A stretch of 64,000 nucleotides of DNA from DASUPK01 sp963833375 (GTDB lineage: Bacteria; Actinomycetota; Thermoleophilia; Solirubrobacterales; 70-9), in assembly GCA_963833375.1 (NCBI GenBank), contig CAWHXR010000007.1, forward strand, positions 372,001 through 436,000. Direction: 5' to 3'. Under the pieces are notes generated by a model. It made no database searches. It was not told the DNA's origin and was given only the letters and a program-made list of their open reading frames with translations. Positions 17,684-25,487 of this stretch are shown in pieces. Position numbers and translations under genes: made by a program. Numbering within the stretch: position 1 is the stretch's first letter; each line of letters starts with the position of its first letter.

Positions 17684-19489
17684 GTGAGTGAGACAACTGC
17701 CACAGAGGCATCGACCAAGCACGCGAAACTGCTCTCCTGGATCGAGGAGATGGCCGAGCTGACCCAGGCCGACTCGATCCACTGGTGCGACGGGTCCGCG
17801 GAGGAGTACGACGAGCTCTGCCAGACCCTGGTCGATGCCGGGACCTTCGAGAAGCTCTCCGACGCGAAGCGCCCCAACTCCTATCTCGCGCGCTCCGACC
17901 CCGACGACGTCGCCAGGGTCGAGGATCGCACCTTCATCTGCTCCGAGCGGGAGGAGGACGCCGGTCCGACGAACAACTGGCACGCGCCCGAGGAGATGCG
18001 GGAGATCCTCACCGAACTCTTCGGCGGCTCGATGCAGGGCCGCACGATGTACGTGGTGCCCTTCTCAATGGGGCCGATCGGCTCGCCGGTGGCGCAGATC
18101 GGCGTCCAGGTGACCGACTCGGCCTACGTCGCAGCGTCCATGCGGATCATGACCCGGATGGGGGCCAAGGCCCTCGAGGCACTGGGCACCGAAGGCGATT
18201 TCGTCCCCTGCGTTCACTCGGTCGGCATGCCGCTCACGCACGGAGAGCACGACGTGCCCTGGCCGTGCAACGAGACGAAGTACATCGTCCACTTCCCCGA
18301 GAGCCGCGAGATCTGGTCGTTCGGCTCGGGCTATGGCGGCAACGCCCTGCTCGGCAAGAAGTGCCTGGCTCTCCGAATCGCGTCCGTGGTGGCTCGGGAC
18401 GAGGGCTGGATGGCCGAGCACATGCTGATCATCAAGCTGACCTCCCCGGAGGGCACCGTCAAACACCTCGCCGCCGCCTTCCCGTCGGCCTCGGGCAAGA
18501 CCAACCTCGCGATGCTGCCGCCCAGCCTGCCCGGCTGGAAGGTCGAGACGATCGGCGACGACATCGCCTGGGTCCGCTTCGGCGAGGACGGCCGGCTCTA
18601 TGCCGTCAATCCCGAGGCCGGTTTCTTCGGCGTCGCGCCCGGCACCGGCGTCAAGACCAATCCGAACGCGATGAAGACCGTCGAGGGCGACACGATCTTC
18701 ACCAACGTCGCCAAGACCGACGAGGGCGACATCTGGTGGGAGGGCATGAGCGACGCTCCCGACCACCTGATCGACTGGAAGGGCCGCGAGTGGACGCCGG
18801 ACTCCGACGACCCCGCCGCCCATCCGAATTCGCGCTTCACGGCCTCGGTCATGAATTGCCCGACCTTCGACGCGGCCTGGGACGACCCGGCCGGCGTGCC
18901 GATCGACGCCTTCCTCTTCGGCGGGCGCCGCGCCACTGTCGTGCCGCTGGTCCACGAGGCATTCGACTGGGAGCACGGCGTCTTCCTGGCGGCGACGATG
19001 TCGGTCGAGACGACCGCGGCCGCCTCGGGCGCCGTCGGTCAGCTCCGCTTCGATCCGATGGCGATGCTGCCCTTCTGCGGCTACAACATGGCCGACTACT
19101 TCAAGCACTGGCTGGAGATCGGCCGCAAGGGCGACGCGGCCAAGCTGCCGAAGATCTTCGTCGTCAACTGGTTCCGCAAGGACGACGACGGCAACTTCAT
19201 TTGGCCCGGCTTCGGCGAGAACGTCCGGGTGCTGGAGTGGATCGTCCGCCGCACCGAGGGCGATGGCGAGGCGGCCGAGACGCCCATCGGGCTGGTGCCG
19301 CCCACGAGCGACATCAACACGGAGGGCCTCGAGATCTCCGACGAGGACATGGAGACCCTGCTCAAGGTCGATCCCGACGAGGTGCGCCAGCAGCTGCACC
19401 AGGTCGAGTCGCACCTGGCGCAGTTCGGCCACCGGCTGCCGGACGAGGTCCGGGGCCAGCTGAAGGCGTTGGAAGAGCGGCTCGGCTAG
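17684..19489 (+). CDS. pckG: Phosphoenolpyruvate carboxykinase (GTP)
   Basis: A 601-aa GTP-dependent PEPCK, interconverting oxaloacetate and PEP. Seen: the N-terminal substrate region SIHWCDGSAEEYDELCQTLV, the PEPCK signature FPSASGKTNLAMLPPSLPGW (P-loop, about residue 266), the catalytic-Cys neighbourhood in that loop, and GFFGVAPGTGVKTNPNAMKT. Length fits the actinobacterial family. GTG at 17684 is preferred; TTG at 17672 is in frame, but AAGGAG directly abuts it, leaving no spacing. Divergent from ppsA, giving the cell two routes to PEP. The 3' end lies 7 bp from a convergent gene. Confidence 0.93.
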   Translation: MSETTATEASTKHAKLLSWIEEMAELTQADSIHWCDGSAEEYDELCQTLVDAGTFEKLSDAKRPNSYLARSDPDDVARVEDRTFICSEREEDAGPTNNWHAPEEMREILTELFGGSMQGRTMYVVPFSMGPIGSPVAQIGVQVTDSAYVAASMRIMTRMGAKALEALGTEGDFVPCVHSVGMPLTHGEHDVPWPCNETKYIVHFPESREIWSFGSGYGGNALLGKKCLALRIASVVARDEGWMAEHMLIIKLTSPEGTVKHLAAAFPSASGKTNLAMLPPSLPGWKVETIGDDIAWVRFGEDGRLYAVNPEAGFFGVAPGTGVKTNPNAMKTVEGDTIFTNVAKTDEGDIWWEGMSDAPDHLIDWKGREWTPDSDDPAAHPNSRFTASVMNCPTFDAAWDDPAGVPIDAFLFGGRRATVVPLVHEAFDWEHGVFLAATMSVETTAAASGAVGQLRFDPMAMLPFCGYNMADYFKHWLEIGRKGDAAKLPKIFVVNWFRKDDDGNFIWPGFGENVRVLEWIVRRTEGDGEAAETPIGLVPPTSDINTEGLEISDEDMETLLKVDPDEVRQQLHQVESHLAQFGHRLPDEVRGQLKALEERLG

Positions 19490-19496
19490 AGCCGCC

Positions 19497-21533
19497 CTAC
19501 CGCCCTTTTCGCTTCCGGGCGGTCTTCTTCAGCTTCTTGCAGCCGCGCACCGGGTCGGTCTTGTCCCGGAACGCCTCGCCGCCGCCGCCGCCGCAGTTGA
19601 CGGCGCGGTCGCGCTGTCCGTCCTGGGTCTCGAGGGTGTCGAAGCCGGCGTCGCCGAAGACGCTGTCGTTGCCGCCGCCCCCGTCGAGGTCATCGGCGCC
19701 GCCCATGCCGTGAAGCACGTCGTCGCCGCCACGGCCCAGGATCAGCGGGTCCTTGCCGCTGGTCCCGCTGAGGATGTCGGGCCCGTCGCTGCCCTCCAGG
19801 ATCTCGAGGTCGCTGCCGATGTGCGTCGGGCTGCAGTTGCCGCGCGCCGGATCCGTGGCCGTGCCGCCCAGCGCGGCCTGGACGCCGTTCTTGGGCGCGA
19901 ACTTGTAGCGGGCGAATCCCGCGATGTCGAAGCCGGGACCGCCGTTGTAGTCGTGCCCCTGGCACGGGTCGTCGGTGACGAACTGATCGTTGCCTGCGCC
20001 TCCGTTGAGCTTGTCGCCGCCGGAGCCGAGCGCCAGCAGCGCGTCGCTGCCGTCGCCGCCGTTGAGCACGTCGCTCCCGGACTGGCCGCTGAAGAGGATG
20101 TCGTCAGCGGACGTCCCGTCGAGGACGTCGTTGCCGGGCCCGCCGTCCATCAGCGTCGTCATCGTCGACGGGTAGTTGCCACCCAGGCTGAGGTGGTCGT
20201 TGCCCGCATCGCCCCAGACGGTGATGAAGTCGAGCGGGGTCGATGGCGCCTGACAGGTGGCCCCGCCCGCGCCCAGCAGCGAGCAGGTGTTCGTCGAGGC
20301 CGGCAGCTTCGAGATGGCGGTGGCCGCCCGCGAAGTGACCGTATAGGTGGCGCCGGCAGCCGTGACGAGCAAGTCGTCGTTGCCGGCGCTCGTCTGGCCG
20401 AGCACGTAGAGACCGGGATCCGGCCCGCGTGGGTCGAGGTAGGCATAGGCGGTCGTCGGCCGAGGGTCCGAGGGGGTCTCGGGAAGGGCGCCGATTCCGC
20501 AGGCGATCGTCTTGTCCGCTGCGCTGCTGTCGCAGCTGTCGTTGCCGGGTCCCCCGTTGAGCTGGTCGGCGCCGGCGCCGCCGGTGATCTTGTCGTTCCC
20601 GGGTCCCCCGTCCAGGCCGTCGGTGCCGCCCGTGCCGCGAAGCGTGTCGTCGAAGGCGGAGCCAAGGACGTTCTCGACGCCGTTGGCCGTCTCGGTCCCG
20701 TCCGGGGTGATGATCGCCCCGCTGGCGAGATTGACGTCGACGCCGGTGGTCGTGTCCCAGGAGGGCGTGGTGTCGGCGTAGCTGATCGTGTCGGTGCCGT
20801 CCCCGCCGGAGTAGGCGTCGCCGTTGGGCCCGCCCCGCATCCAGTCGTCCCCGCTGCCGCCGCTCTCCTTGTCACCGCCGTGGCCGCCGACCAGCAGGTC
20901 GTTTCCGCCGTCCCCGCTCATGTGATCGTCCAGCAGGTCCCCGTAGAGCCTGTCGTTGCCGTTGCCCCCGGACATGTCCTCGCCGCCCGAGCCCCCGTGG
21001 ATCTCGTCGTTGCCGTCGTCCCCGTTGATCGTGTCGCTGCCGTCATCGCCCATGATCAGGTCGTCGCCGGTGCCCCCGTGCAGGTTGTCGCGGTCGCTGC
21101 CGCCGTCGACGTGGTCGTTGCCGCTCCCGCCGTCCATCGTGTCCGCGCTGGGGCCGCCGGTCAGCTGATCGTTCCCGTCTTCGCCGAAGCTCGAATCCTT
21201 CCCCTTGATGTTGATGATCAAGTCGTCCCCCGAGCCGCCGTAGACGTGGTCGGTGCCCTTGCCCGCGAGGACGCGGTCGTTGCCGTCGCCAGCGCAGATC
21301 ACGTCCGAGCCCTTGCCGGTGACGATGTAGTCGTTGCCGGCGCCGGCCACGACGACCTGGTTGCCGTGACCCTGGTGGGGAGCGACGTACTTGTTGTTGC
21401 CGCCACCGAGCACGACCGTCGCCTTCTTGCCGTGACAGGTCGGGCGAGCCTGCGCCATCACCGGGGTCAGCGCAAGGCCGAGAGCGGCCAGGCCCAGCAG
21501 GGTTGGAGCGATCGATGCGATTCGAAACCGCAC
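19497..21533 (-). CDS. Secreted haemolysin-type calcium-repeat protein, 678 aa
   Basis: An exported protein with an N-terminal signal peptide (MRFRIASIAPTLLGLAALGL, cleavage after VMAQA) and two blocks of RTX-type nonapeptides (GGxGNDxLxG), one from about residue 45 to 330 and one from about 440 to 650, separated by a beta-rich stretch near 350-440. The C-terminus is a basic tail (CKKLKKTARKRKGR). RTX proteins usually leave by type I secretion with a C-terminal signal; here the Sec-type signal and Lys/Arg tail point to another route and a cell-wall location. No enzyme domain seen. Probably Ca-dependent folding outside the cell. Confidence 0.85.
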   Translation of the reverse strand: MRFRIASIAPTLLGLAALGLALTPVMAQARPTCHGKKATVVLGGGNNKYVAPHQGHGNQVVVAGAGNDYIVTGKGSDVICAGDGNDRVLAGKGTDHVYGGSGDDLIINIKGKDSSFGEDGNDQLTGGPSADTMDGGSGNDHVDGGSDRDNLHGGTGDDLIMGDDGSDTINGDDGNDEIHGGSGGEDMSGGNGNDRLYGDLLDDHMSGDGGNDLLVGGHGGDKESGGSGDDWMRGGPNGDAYSGGDGTDTISYADTTPSWDTTTGVDVNLASGAIITPDGTETANGVENVLGSAFDDTLRGTGGTDGLDGGPGNDKITGGAGADQLNGGPGNDSCDSSAADKTIACGIGALPETPSDPRPTTAYAYLDPRGPDPGLYVLGQTSAGNDDLLVTAAGATYTVTSRAATAISKLPASTNTCSLLGAGGATCQAPSTPLDFITVWGDAGNDHLSLGGNYPSTMTTLMDGGPGNDVLDGTSADDILFSGQSGSDVLNGGDGSDALLALGSGGDKLNGGAGNDQFVTDDPCQGHDYNGGPGFDIAGFARYKFAPKNGVQAALGGTATDPARGNCSPTHIGSDLEILEGSDGPDILSGTSGKDPLILGRGGDDVLHGMGGADDLDGGGGNDSVFGDAGFDTLETQDGQRDRAVNCGGGGGEAFRDKTDPVRGCKKLKKTARKRKGR

Positions 21534-21597
21534 TACTTCCCTATCGGGTGTGCGGACAGCGCGCCTAAATGCGCACTATTGGGTACGCCCCGAGGCA

Positions 21598-21603
21598 TAG
21601 AAT
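21598..21603 (+). promoter_or_regulatory. Candidate leaderless -10 box (trpB2)
   Basis: TAGAAT ends 9 nt before the GTG at 21613; no Shine-Dalgarno sequence. Confidence 0.45.
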
Positions 21604-21612
21604 CGCGGCGCG

Positions 21613-22974
21613 GTGGATGACACGGCCAAGTTCCAGCTCCCCGAGGAGGAGATCCCGACCAGCTGGGTGAACCTGCTGGCCGATCTTCCGGGCGACCCGC
21701 CACCGCCGCTCAGCCCGGCGACGGGCGAGCCGGCCGGCCCGGACGACCTCTCGCCGATCTTCCCGATGGGCCTGATCGCGCAGGAGGTCTCGACCGACCC
21801 GGCCATCGAGATCCCCGAGGAGGTGCGGGACGTGTACCGGCTCTGGCGGCCGACGCCCCTGCTTCGCGCCAGGCGCCTGGAGCGCGAGCTCGATACCCCG
21901 GCGCACATCTATTACAAGTACGAGGGGGTCTCGCCCGCCGGGTCGCACAAGCCCAACACGGCGGTCGCGCAGGCCTTCTACAACCGCGAGGCCGGGATCA
22001 AGAAGATCTCGACCGAGACCGGCGCGGGCCAGTGGGGCTCCGCGATGTCGCTGGCGTGCCGGCTCTTCGGCCTGGAGTGCGAGGTCTTCATGGTCGGCAT
22101 CTCCTACGACCAGAAGCCGTATCGCAAGGCGATGATCGAGACCTGGGGCGGCACCGTCCACCGCAGCCCCTCGGATCTGACCGAGGCGGGGCGATCGCAG
22201 GCGTCCCACGAGTCGGGGAGCCTGGGGATCGCGATCTCCGAGGCGGTCGAGGTCGCGGTAGGCGCGGAGGACACCAACTACTCGCTCGGCTCGGTGCTCA
22301 ACCATGTCTGCCTGCATCAGACGGTGATCGGCCAGGAGTGCATCCGTCAGATGGAGATGGCCGGGGAGCCCCCCGACGTCGTCATCGGCTGCGTCGGCGG
22401 CGGTTCCAACTTCGCGGGGATCGCCTATCCGTTCCTGCGCCGGCGCCTCCGAGAGGGAACGGAGACGCGGTTCGTCGGCGCCGAGCCCGCGGCCTGCCCG
22501 ACCCTCACCCGGGGCCGCTACGCCTACGACTTCGGTGACACCGTCGGGATGACGCCCCTGATGCCGATGTACACGCTCGGGCACGACTTCGTCCCGCCGC
22601 CGGTGCACGCCGGGGGCCTGCGCTATCACGGCGACGCGCCGAGTCTCTGCGCGCTGGTCAAGGAGGGCCTGGTCGAGGCCAAGGCGATCGCCCAGACGGC
22701 GGCGTTCGACGCGGCAGTCCGCTTCGCCCGCTGCGAGGGGATCATCCCGGGGCCCGAGCCCGCCCACGCGATCCGCGCGGTGTTCGACGAGGCCGAGGCC
22801 GCCAAGCAGGCCGGGGAGGAGAGGGTGATCCTCTTCAACCTCTCGGGTCACGGCCACTTCGACATGTCCGCCTACGCCGCGTACTTCGCCGGCGAGCTGG
22901 AGGACCTGGAGATGTCGGAGGACGAGCTGAACGCCGCGCTCGCGCGCCTCCCCGAGGCGCCGGCGCTCGCCTGA
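21613..22974 (+). CDS. trpB2: Tryptophan synthase beta-like protein, TrpB2 type
   Basis: A 453-aa PLP enzyme of the TrpB2 branch. The PLP lysine motif is SPAGSHKPNTAVAQAFYN; the phosphate-binding loop is VIGCVGGGSNFAGIAYPFLR; RPTPLLRARRLERELDTP precedes. The long N-terminal region and the GHGHFDMSAYAAYF-like ending (SGHGHFDMSAYAAYF) are TrpB2 features. No trpA is adjacent. TrpB2 proteins condense indole with serine and are thought to act as indole salvage enzymes; activity here is inferred. Start is GTG 21613, apparently leaderless. Confidence 0.9.
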   Translation: MDDTAKFQLPEEEIPTSWVNLLADLPGDPPPPLSPATGEPAGPDDLSPIFPMGLIAQEVSTDPAIEIPEEVRDVYRLWRPTPLLRARRLERELDTPAHIYYKYEGVSPAGSHKPNTAVAQAFYNREAGIKKISTETGAGQWGSAMSLACRLFGLECEVFMVGISYDQKPYRKAMIETWGGTVHRSPSDLTEAGRSQASHESGSLGIAISEAVEVAVGAEDTNYSLGSVLNHVCLHQTVIGQECIRQMEMAGEPPDVVIGCVGGGSNFAGIAYPFLRRRLREGTETRFVGAEPAACPTLTRGRYAYDFGDTVGMTPLMPMYTLGHDFVPPPVHAGGLRYHGDAPSLCALVKEGLVEAKAIAQTAAFDAAVRFARCEGIIPGPEPAHAIRAVFDEAEAAKQAGEERVILFNLSGHGHFDMSAYAAYFAGELEDLEMSEDELNAALARLPEAPALA

Positions 22975-22977
22975 AGC

Positions 22978-23079
22978 TCAGGCGACGGCGTACTCGCTGA
23001 GCTCCTTCCTGGTCGAGCGCGGGAAGACGACGCCCTCGTTGTATCTGACCCGGAGACGGTGCCGGAAGGGCTCGCTCAA
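22978..23079 (-). pseudogene. Remnant of a hot-dog acyl-CoA thioesterase gene
   Basis: A 33-aa minus-strand frame starts at a TTG that overlaps the malyl-CoA lyase stop (TTGA), the arrangement of a coupled downstream gene. Its first residues (SEPFRHRLRVRYNE...GVVF) read like the start of YbgC-type acyl-CoA thioesterases, which then continue for about 100 more residues. Here the frame jumps to an unrelated-looking basic end (PRSTRKELSEYAVA). I read it as an internal deletion that removed most of the gene. Confidence 0.45.
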
Positions 23080-24131
23080 GCCTTCATCTCGTAGGCCTCG
23101 GCCAGCTCCGGATCCTTCTTGGCGAGCATCTCCGCCAGGTTCACCATCACCTTGCACTGCTTCCAGGTGGCGTCGTCCTGCATCTTGCCGTCGATCATGT
23201 GGACGCCGGCGCCGTCCGGGATCGCCTCCAGCACCTTCTTGGCGAACTTGACCTCGTCCGCCGGCGGCGAGAAGACCTTCTTCGCGATGTCGATCTGCAC
23301 CGGGTGCAGCGACCAGGCGCCGACGCAGCCGAGCAGGAAGGCGGCGCGGAATTGGGTCTCACAGCCCTCGACGTCCTTGATGTCCCCGTACGGGCCGTAG
23401 AACGGCAGGATCCCGGCGGAGGTGCAGGCGTCGACCATGCGGGCGATGGAGTAGTGCCAGGGGTCCTGCTGCGCGGTCGGCCGCGGGGCCTCCGGGTTGT
23501 CGGGATCGGGATCCTCGATCACCCGGTAGGCCGGGTGGCCGCCGCCGACGCGGGTGGTCTTCATCCGGCGGAAGGCGGCGAGGTCGGCCGGCCCGAAGCT
23601 CATGCCCTGCATCCGCGGGCTCGCCGTCGCGATCTCCTCGAGGTTGACCACGCCGAGCGAGGTCTCGAGGATCGCGTGGATCAGCAGCGGGCGCTCGAGG
23701 TTCGCCTTGGCCTCGAGCTGGGCGAGCAGCCGGTCCACGTAGTGGATGTCCCAGGGGCCCTCGACCTTCGGGACCATGATCACCTCGAGGGCCTCGCCGA
23801 TCTCGGTGACGAGCTGCGTGATGTCGTCGAGGACCCAGGGGCTCTCGAGCGCGTTGACGCGAGTCCAGAGCTGCGTCTCCCCGAAGTCGACCTCCTTGCC
23901 GACCTCGATCAGCCCCTCGCGGGCCGGGATCTTCTTGTCGACCGGGACGGCGTCCTCGAGGTTGCCGAGCAGGATGTCGGCCTGCTTGGCCATGTCGGGG
24001 ACCTTGGCGCGCATCTTCTCGTTGGATGCGTCGAAGAAATGGATCATCCGCGAGGGCTTGAAGGGGATCTCGCGGGGCGGTTCGGGGGCGTCGATCGCCA
24101 GTGGCTTGTAGAAGTCTCTTGGGTTTCTCAT
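23076..24131 (-). CDS. mcl: L-malyl-CoA / beta-methylmalyl-CoA lyase (CitE-like)
   Basis: A 351-aa HpcH/HpaI-CitE superfamily lyase that closely resembles the malyl-CoA lyases of the ethylmalonyl-CoA and 3-hydroxypropionate pathways: RDFYKPLAIDAPEP at the N-terminus, DILLGNLEDAVPVDKK (metal/CoA region), WTRVNALESPWVLDD, KTTRVGGGHPAYRV, and the C-terminal GAGVHMIDGKMQDDATWKQ. It splits beta-methylmalyl-CoA to glyoxylate and propionyl-CoA and/or malyl-CoA to glyoxylate and acetyl-CoA. With ethylmalonyl-CoA mutase and crotonyl-CoA carboxylase/reductase within 14 kb, an ethylmalonyl-CoA pathway role is likely. Its stop overlaps a decayed thioesterase gene. Confidence 0.88.
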   Translation of the reverse strand: MRNPRDFYKPLAIDAPEPPREIPFKPSRMIHFFDASNEKMRAKVPDMAKQADILLGNLEDAVPVDKKIPAREGLIEVGKEVDFGETQLWTRVNALESPWVLDDITQLVTEIGEALEVIMVPKVEGPWDIHYVDRLLAQLEAKANLERPLLIHAILETSLGVVNLEEIATASPRMQGMSFGPADLAAFRRMKTTRVGGGHPAYRVIEDPDPDNPEAPRPTAQQDPWHYSIARMVDACTSAGILPFYGPYGDIKDVEGCETQFRAAFLLGCVGAWSLHPVQIDIAKKVFSPPADEVKFAKKVLEAIPDGAGVHMIDGKMQDDATWKQCKVMVNLAEMLAKKDPELAEAYEMKA

Positions 24132-24138
24132 GGGGGGA

Positions 24139-24144
24139 ACGCTA
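24139..24144 (-). promoter_or_regulatory. Candidate leaderless -10 box (mcl)
   Basis: On the minus strand TAGCGT ends 7 nt before the ATG at 24131; the intervening bases are pyrimidine-rich, so no ribosome site is possible. Confidence 0.5.
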
Positions 24145-24174
24145 GCTGGACCGGTCCGGATGACGCCGCGCGGA

Positions 24175-24180
24175 TAGCCT
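24175..24180 (+). promoter_or_regulatory. Candidate leaderless -10 box (GNAT gene)
   Basis: TAGCCT ends 6 nt before the ATG at 24187. Confidence 0.5.
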
Positions 24181-24186
24181 CAGCCC

Positions 24187-24633
24187 ATGGCGAAGGTCCG
24201 CGAAGCGCTTCCCGCCGAGGTCGAGAGGGTGCTCGGTATGTACGAGTGGCTCTTCACGCCCCCGGGCTCGGTCCCGCCCCGGTGGGACCCGGAGCACGCA
24301 CGCTCTGCGATCGCGGATGCGATCGCCGACCCGGCCGCCGCGATCTTCGTGGCCGAACGCCGAAGCGAGCTACTCGGGCTCTGCACGGCGTACCTGGACA
24401 TGAACTCGGTTCGCTTCGGTCCGCGCTGCTGGGTCGAGGACCTGGCGGTGAGCCCCAAGCACCGCTCGCAGGGGGTGGGGAAGGCCCTGCTGGACACGGC
24501 CAAGGATTGGGCGCGCCAACGGGGCGCCACCCATCTGGAGCTCGACAGCGCCGAGGTTCGCGGGGACGCGCACCGCTTCTACGAGCGCGAGGACCCCAGC
24601 TGGCGCTCGATCAGCTTCGCCTGGCAACTCTGA
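24187..24633 (+). CDS. GNAT-family N-acetyltransferase
   Basis: A 148-aa single-domain acetyltransferase. The acetyl-CoA pyrophosphate loop is VSPKHRSQGVGKALLDTAKD (about residues 84-103; the Q/RxxGxG/A motif is QGVGKA), preceded by the beta4 strand CWVEDLAV, and followed by THLELDSAEVRGDAHRFYER, where a Tyr replaces or precedes the usual catalytic position. The acceptor substrate cannot be predicted. Divergent from mcl; each seems to have its own leaderless promoter in the 55-bp gap. Confidence 0.88.
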   Translation: MAKVREALPAEVERVLGMYEWLFTPPGSVPPRWDPEHARSAIADAIADPAAAIFVAERRSELLGLCTAYLDMNSVRFGPRCWVEDLAVSPKHRSQGVGKALLDTAKDWARQRGATHLELDSAEVRGDAHRFYEREDPSWRSISFAWQL

Positions 24634-24679
24634 GCCCTGGCCGAGCCCGACCTCCGGGGCAGCCTATTGCGAGCTGTTA

Positions 24680-24689
24680 CGATATATCG
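24680..24689. promoter_or_regulatory. Palindrome upstream of padR gene
   Basis: CGATATATCG is a perfect 10-bp AT-rich palindrome within TACGATATATCGCGTTA, unusual in this GC-rich DNA. It lies 32 bp before the PadR-family start and fits a PadR autoregulatory site. Confidence 0.55.
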
Positions 24690-24721
24690 CGTTAGGTCAT
24701 GACTACTCGAAAGGAATTCAG

Positions 24722-25228
24722 ATGCACGGACAGAGAAGCCGCCATGGATACGGGCGGCACGAGATGAGCCGCGGACGCGGGCACGGCCGACACCGGGTTC
24801 GCCGCGGCGACGTCCGCAGCGCGATCCTGGCGCTGCTCGACGACCGGCCCATGCACGGCTACGAGATGATCCAGGAGCTCGAGGAGCGCACCGGGGGCCG
24901 CTGGCGCCCGAGCGCCGGCTCGATCTACCCGACTCTGCAGCTGCTCGAGGACGAGGGCCTGGTGACGGCCGAGGAGGTCGATGGCCGCCGCGTCTTCTCG
25001 CTCACCGACTCCGGACAGGAGGCGGTCCCGGAGCGAACCGAAGGTCAGCGCCCCTGGGAGGAGGGTGACGAGGACTCCCCTCGCTTCGCTGTTCGCAGCG
25101 AGCTCTTCCGCACCGTCGCCGCCGCCAAGCAGGTGGCGCGCGGCGACGACGACGCCCAGATGGCGAAGGCCGCGGAGATCCTCAAGGAGACTCGACGCAA
25201 GCTCTACGGCATCCTCGCCGAGGAGTAG
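24722..25228 (+). CDS. PadR-family transcriptional regulator
   Basis: A 168-aa regulator with a PadR winged helix: RRGDVRSAILALLDDRPMHG, YEMIQELEERTGGRWRPSAG, SIYPTLQLLEDEGLVTAEEV, GRRVFSLTDSG. The N-terminal 30 residues are His/Arg/Gly-rich (MHGQRSRHGYGRHEMSRGRG), which could bind metal or DNA. The C-terminal dimerisation helix is short (AKAAEILKETRRKLYGILAE), as in the PadR-s2 type. ATG at 24722 has AAAGGA upstream with 6-nt spacing. An AT-rich palindrome precedes the gene. No target transporter is adjacent, so the regulon is unknown. Confidence 0.9.
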   Translation: MHGQRSRHGYGRHEMSRGRGHGRHRVRRGDVRSAILALLDDRPMHGYEMIQELEERTGGRWRPSAGSIYPTLQLLEDEGLVTAEEVDGRRVFSLTDSGQEAVPERTEGQRPWEEGDEDSPRFAVRSELFRTVAAAKQVARGDDDAQMAKAAEILKETRRKLYGILAEE

Positions 25229-25324
25229 TCAGCCGGACTGGCGGTCGGGATCGAGCCCGGCCGCCCGCAGCCCGGCGCGTCGGTCGAGATAGAAGCTGGC
25301 CTGGATGACCAGTCCGTCCTTCAA
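25229..25324 (-). pseudogene. C-terminal remnant of a SnoaL-like protein gene
   Basis: A 31-aa minus-strand frame from TTG encodes KDGLVIQASFYLDRRAGLRA followed by AGLDPDRQSG. This is the typical last strand and helix of SnoaL-like/NTF2-fold proteins (YLDRxxALxAAGL). Upstream on the same strand a second frame (GELAELILQGEVKRQRLG, ending at the overlapping TGA) bears no relation to that fold, so the N-terminal 90 or so residues are gone. The rest of the 260-bp gap before the acyl-CoA dehydrogenase shows nothing else. Confidence 0.5.
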
Positions 25325-25487
25325 CCCAGACGCTGGCGCTTCACCTCGCCCTGGAGGATCAGCTCGGCCAGCTCGCCGGCGCTCTGTGGATTGCCAGATG
25401 TCAGGCCCTACCCCGCGCCGAGGGTAACGCGCCCTCACTATCCTTCGCGACGGGGAGGGGCCCCTTCCAAACGACTTCAGAGGAGCC

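Noticed and set aside
17785..19713. Long plus-strand frame (642 codons) overlapping pckG
   Set aside because: Arg-rich translation of the PEP carboxykinase gene in another phase; no motif, while pckG in its own phase is complete.
19560..21400. Regular short repeats suggesting a CRISPR-like or tandem-repeat array
   Set aside because: The periodicity is 27 bp and encodes calcium-binding nonapeptides in one reading frame; there are no unique spacers.
19710..21620. Very long plus-strand open frame (636 codons) opposite the RTX gene
   Set aside because: It is the shadow of the repeat-rich minus-strand gene; the product is Val/Ala/Gly-rich low-complexity sequence with no domain, and the minus-strand protein has signal peptide and RTX motifs.
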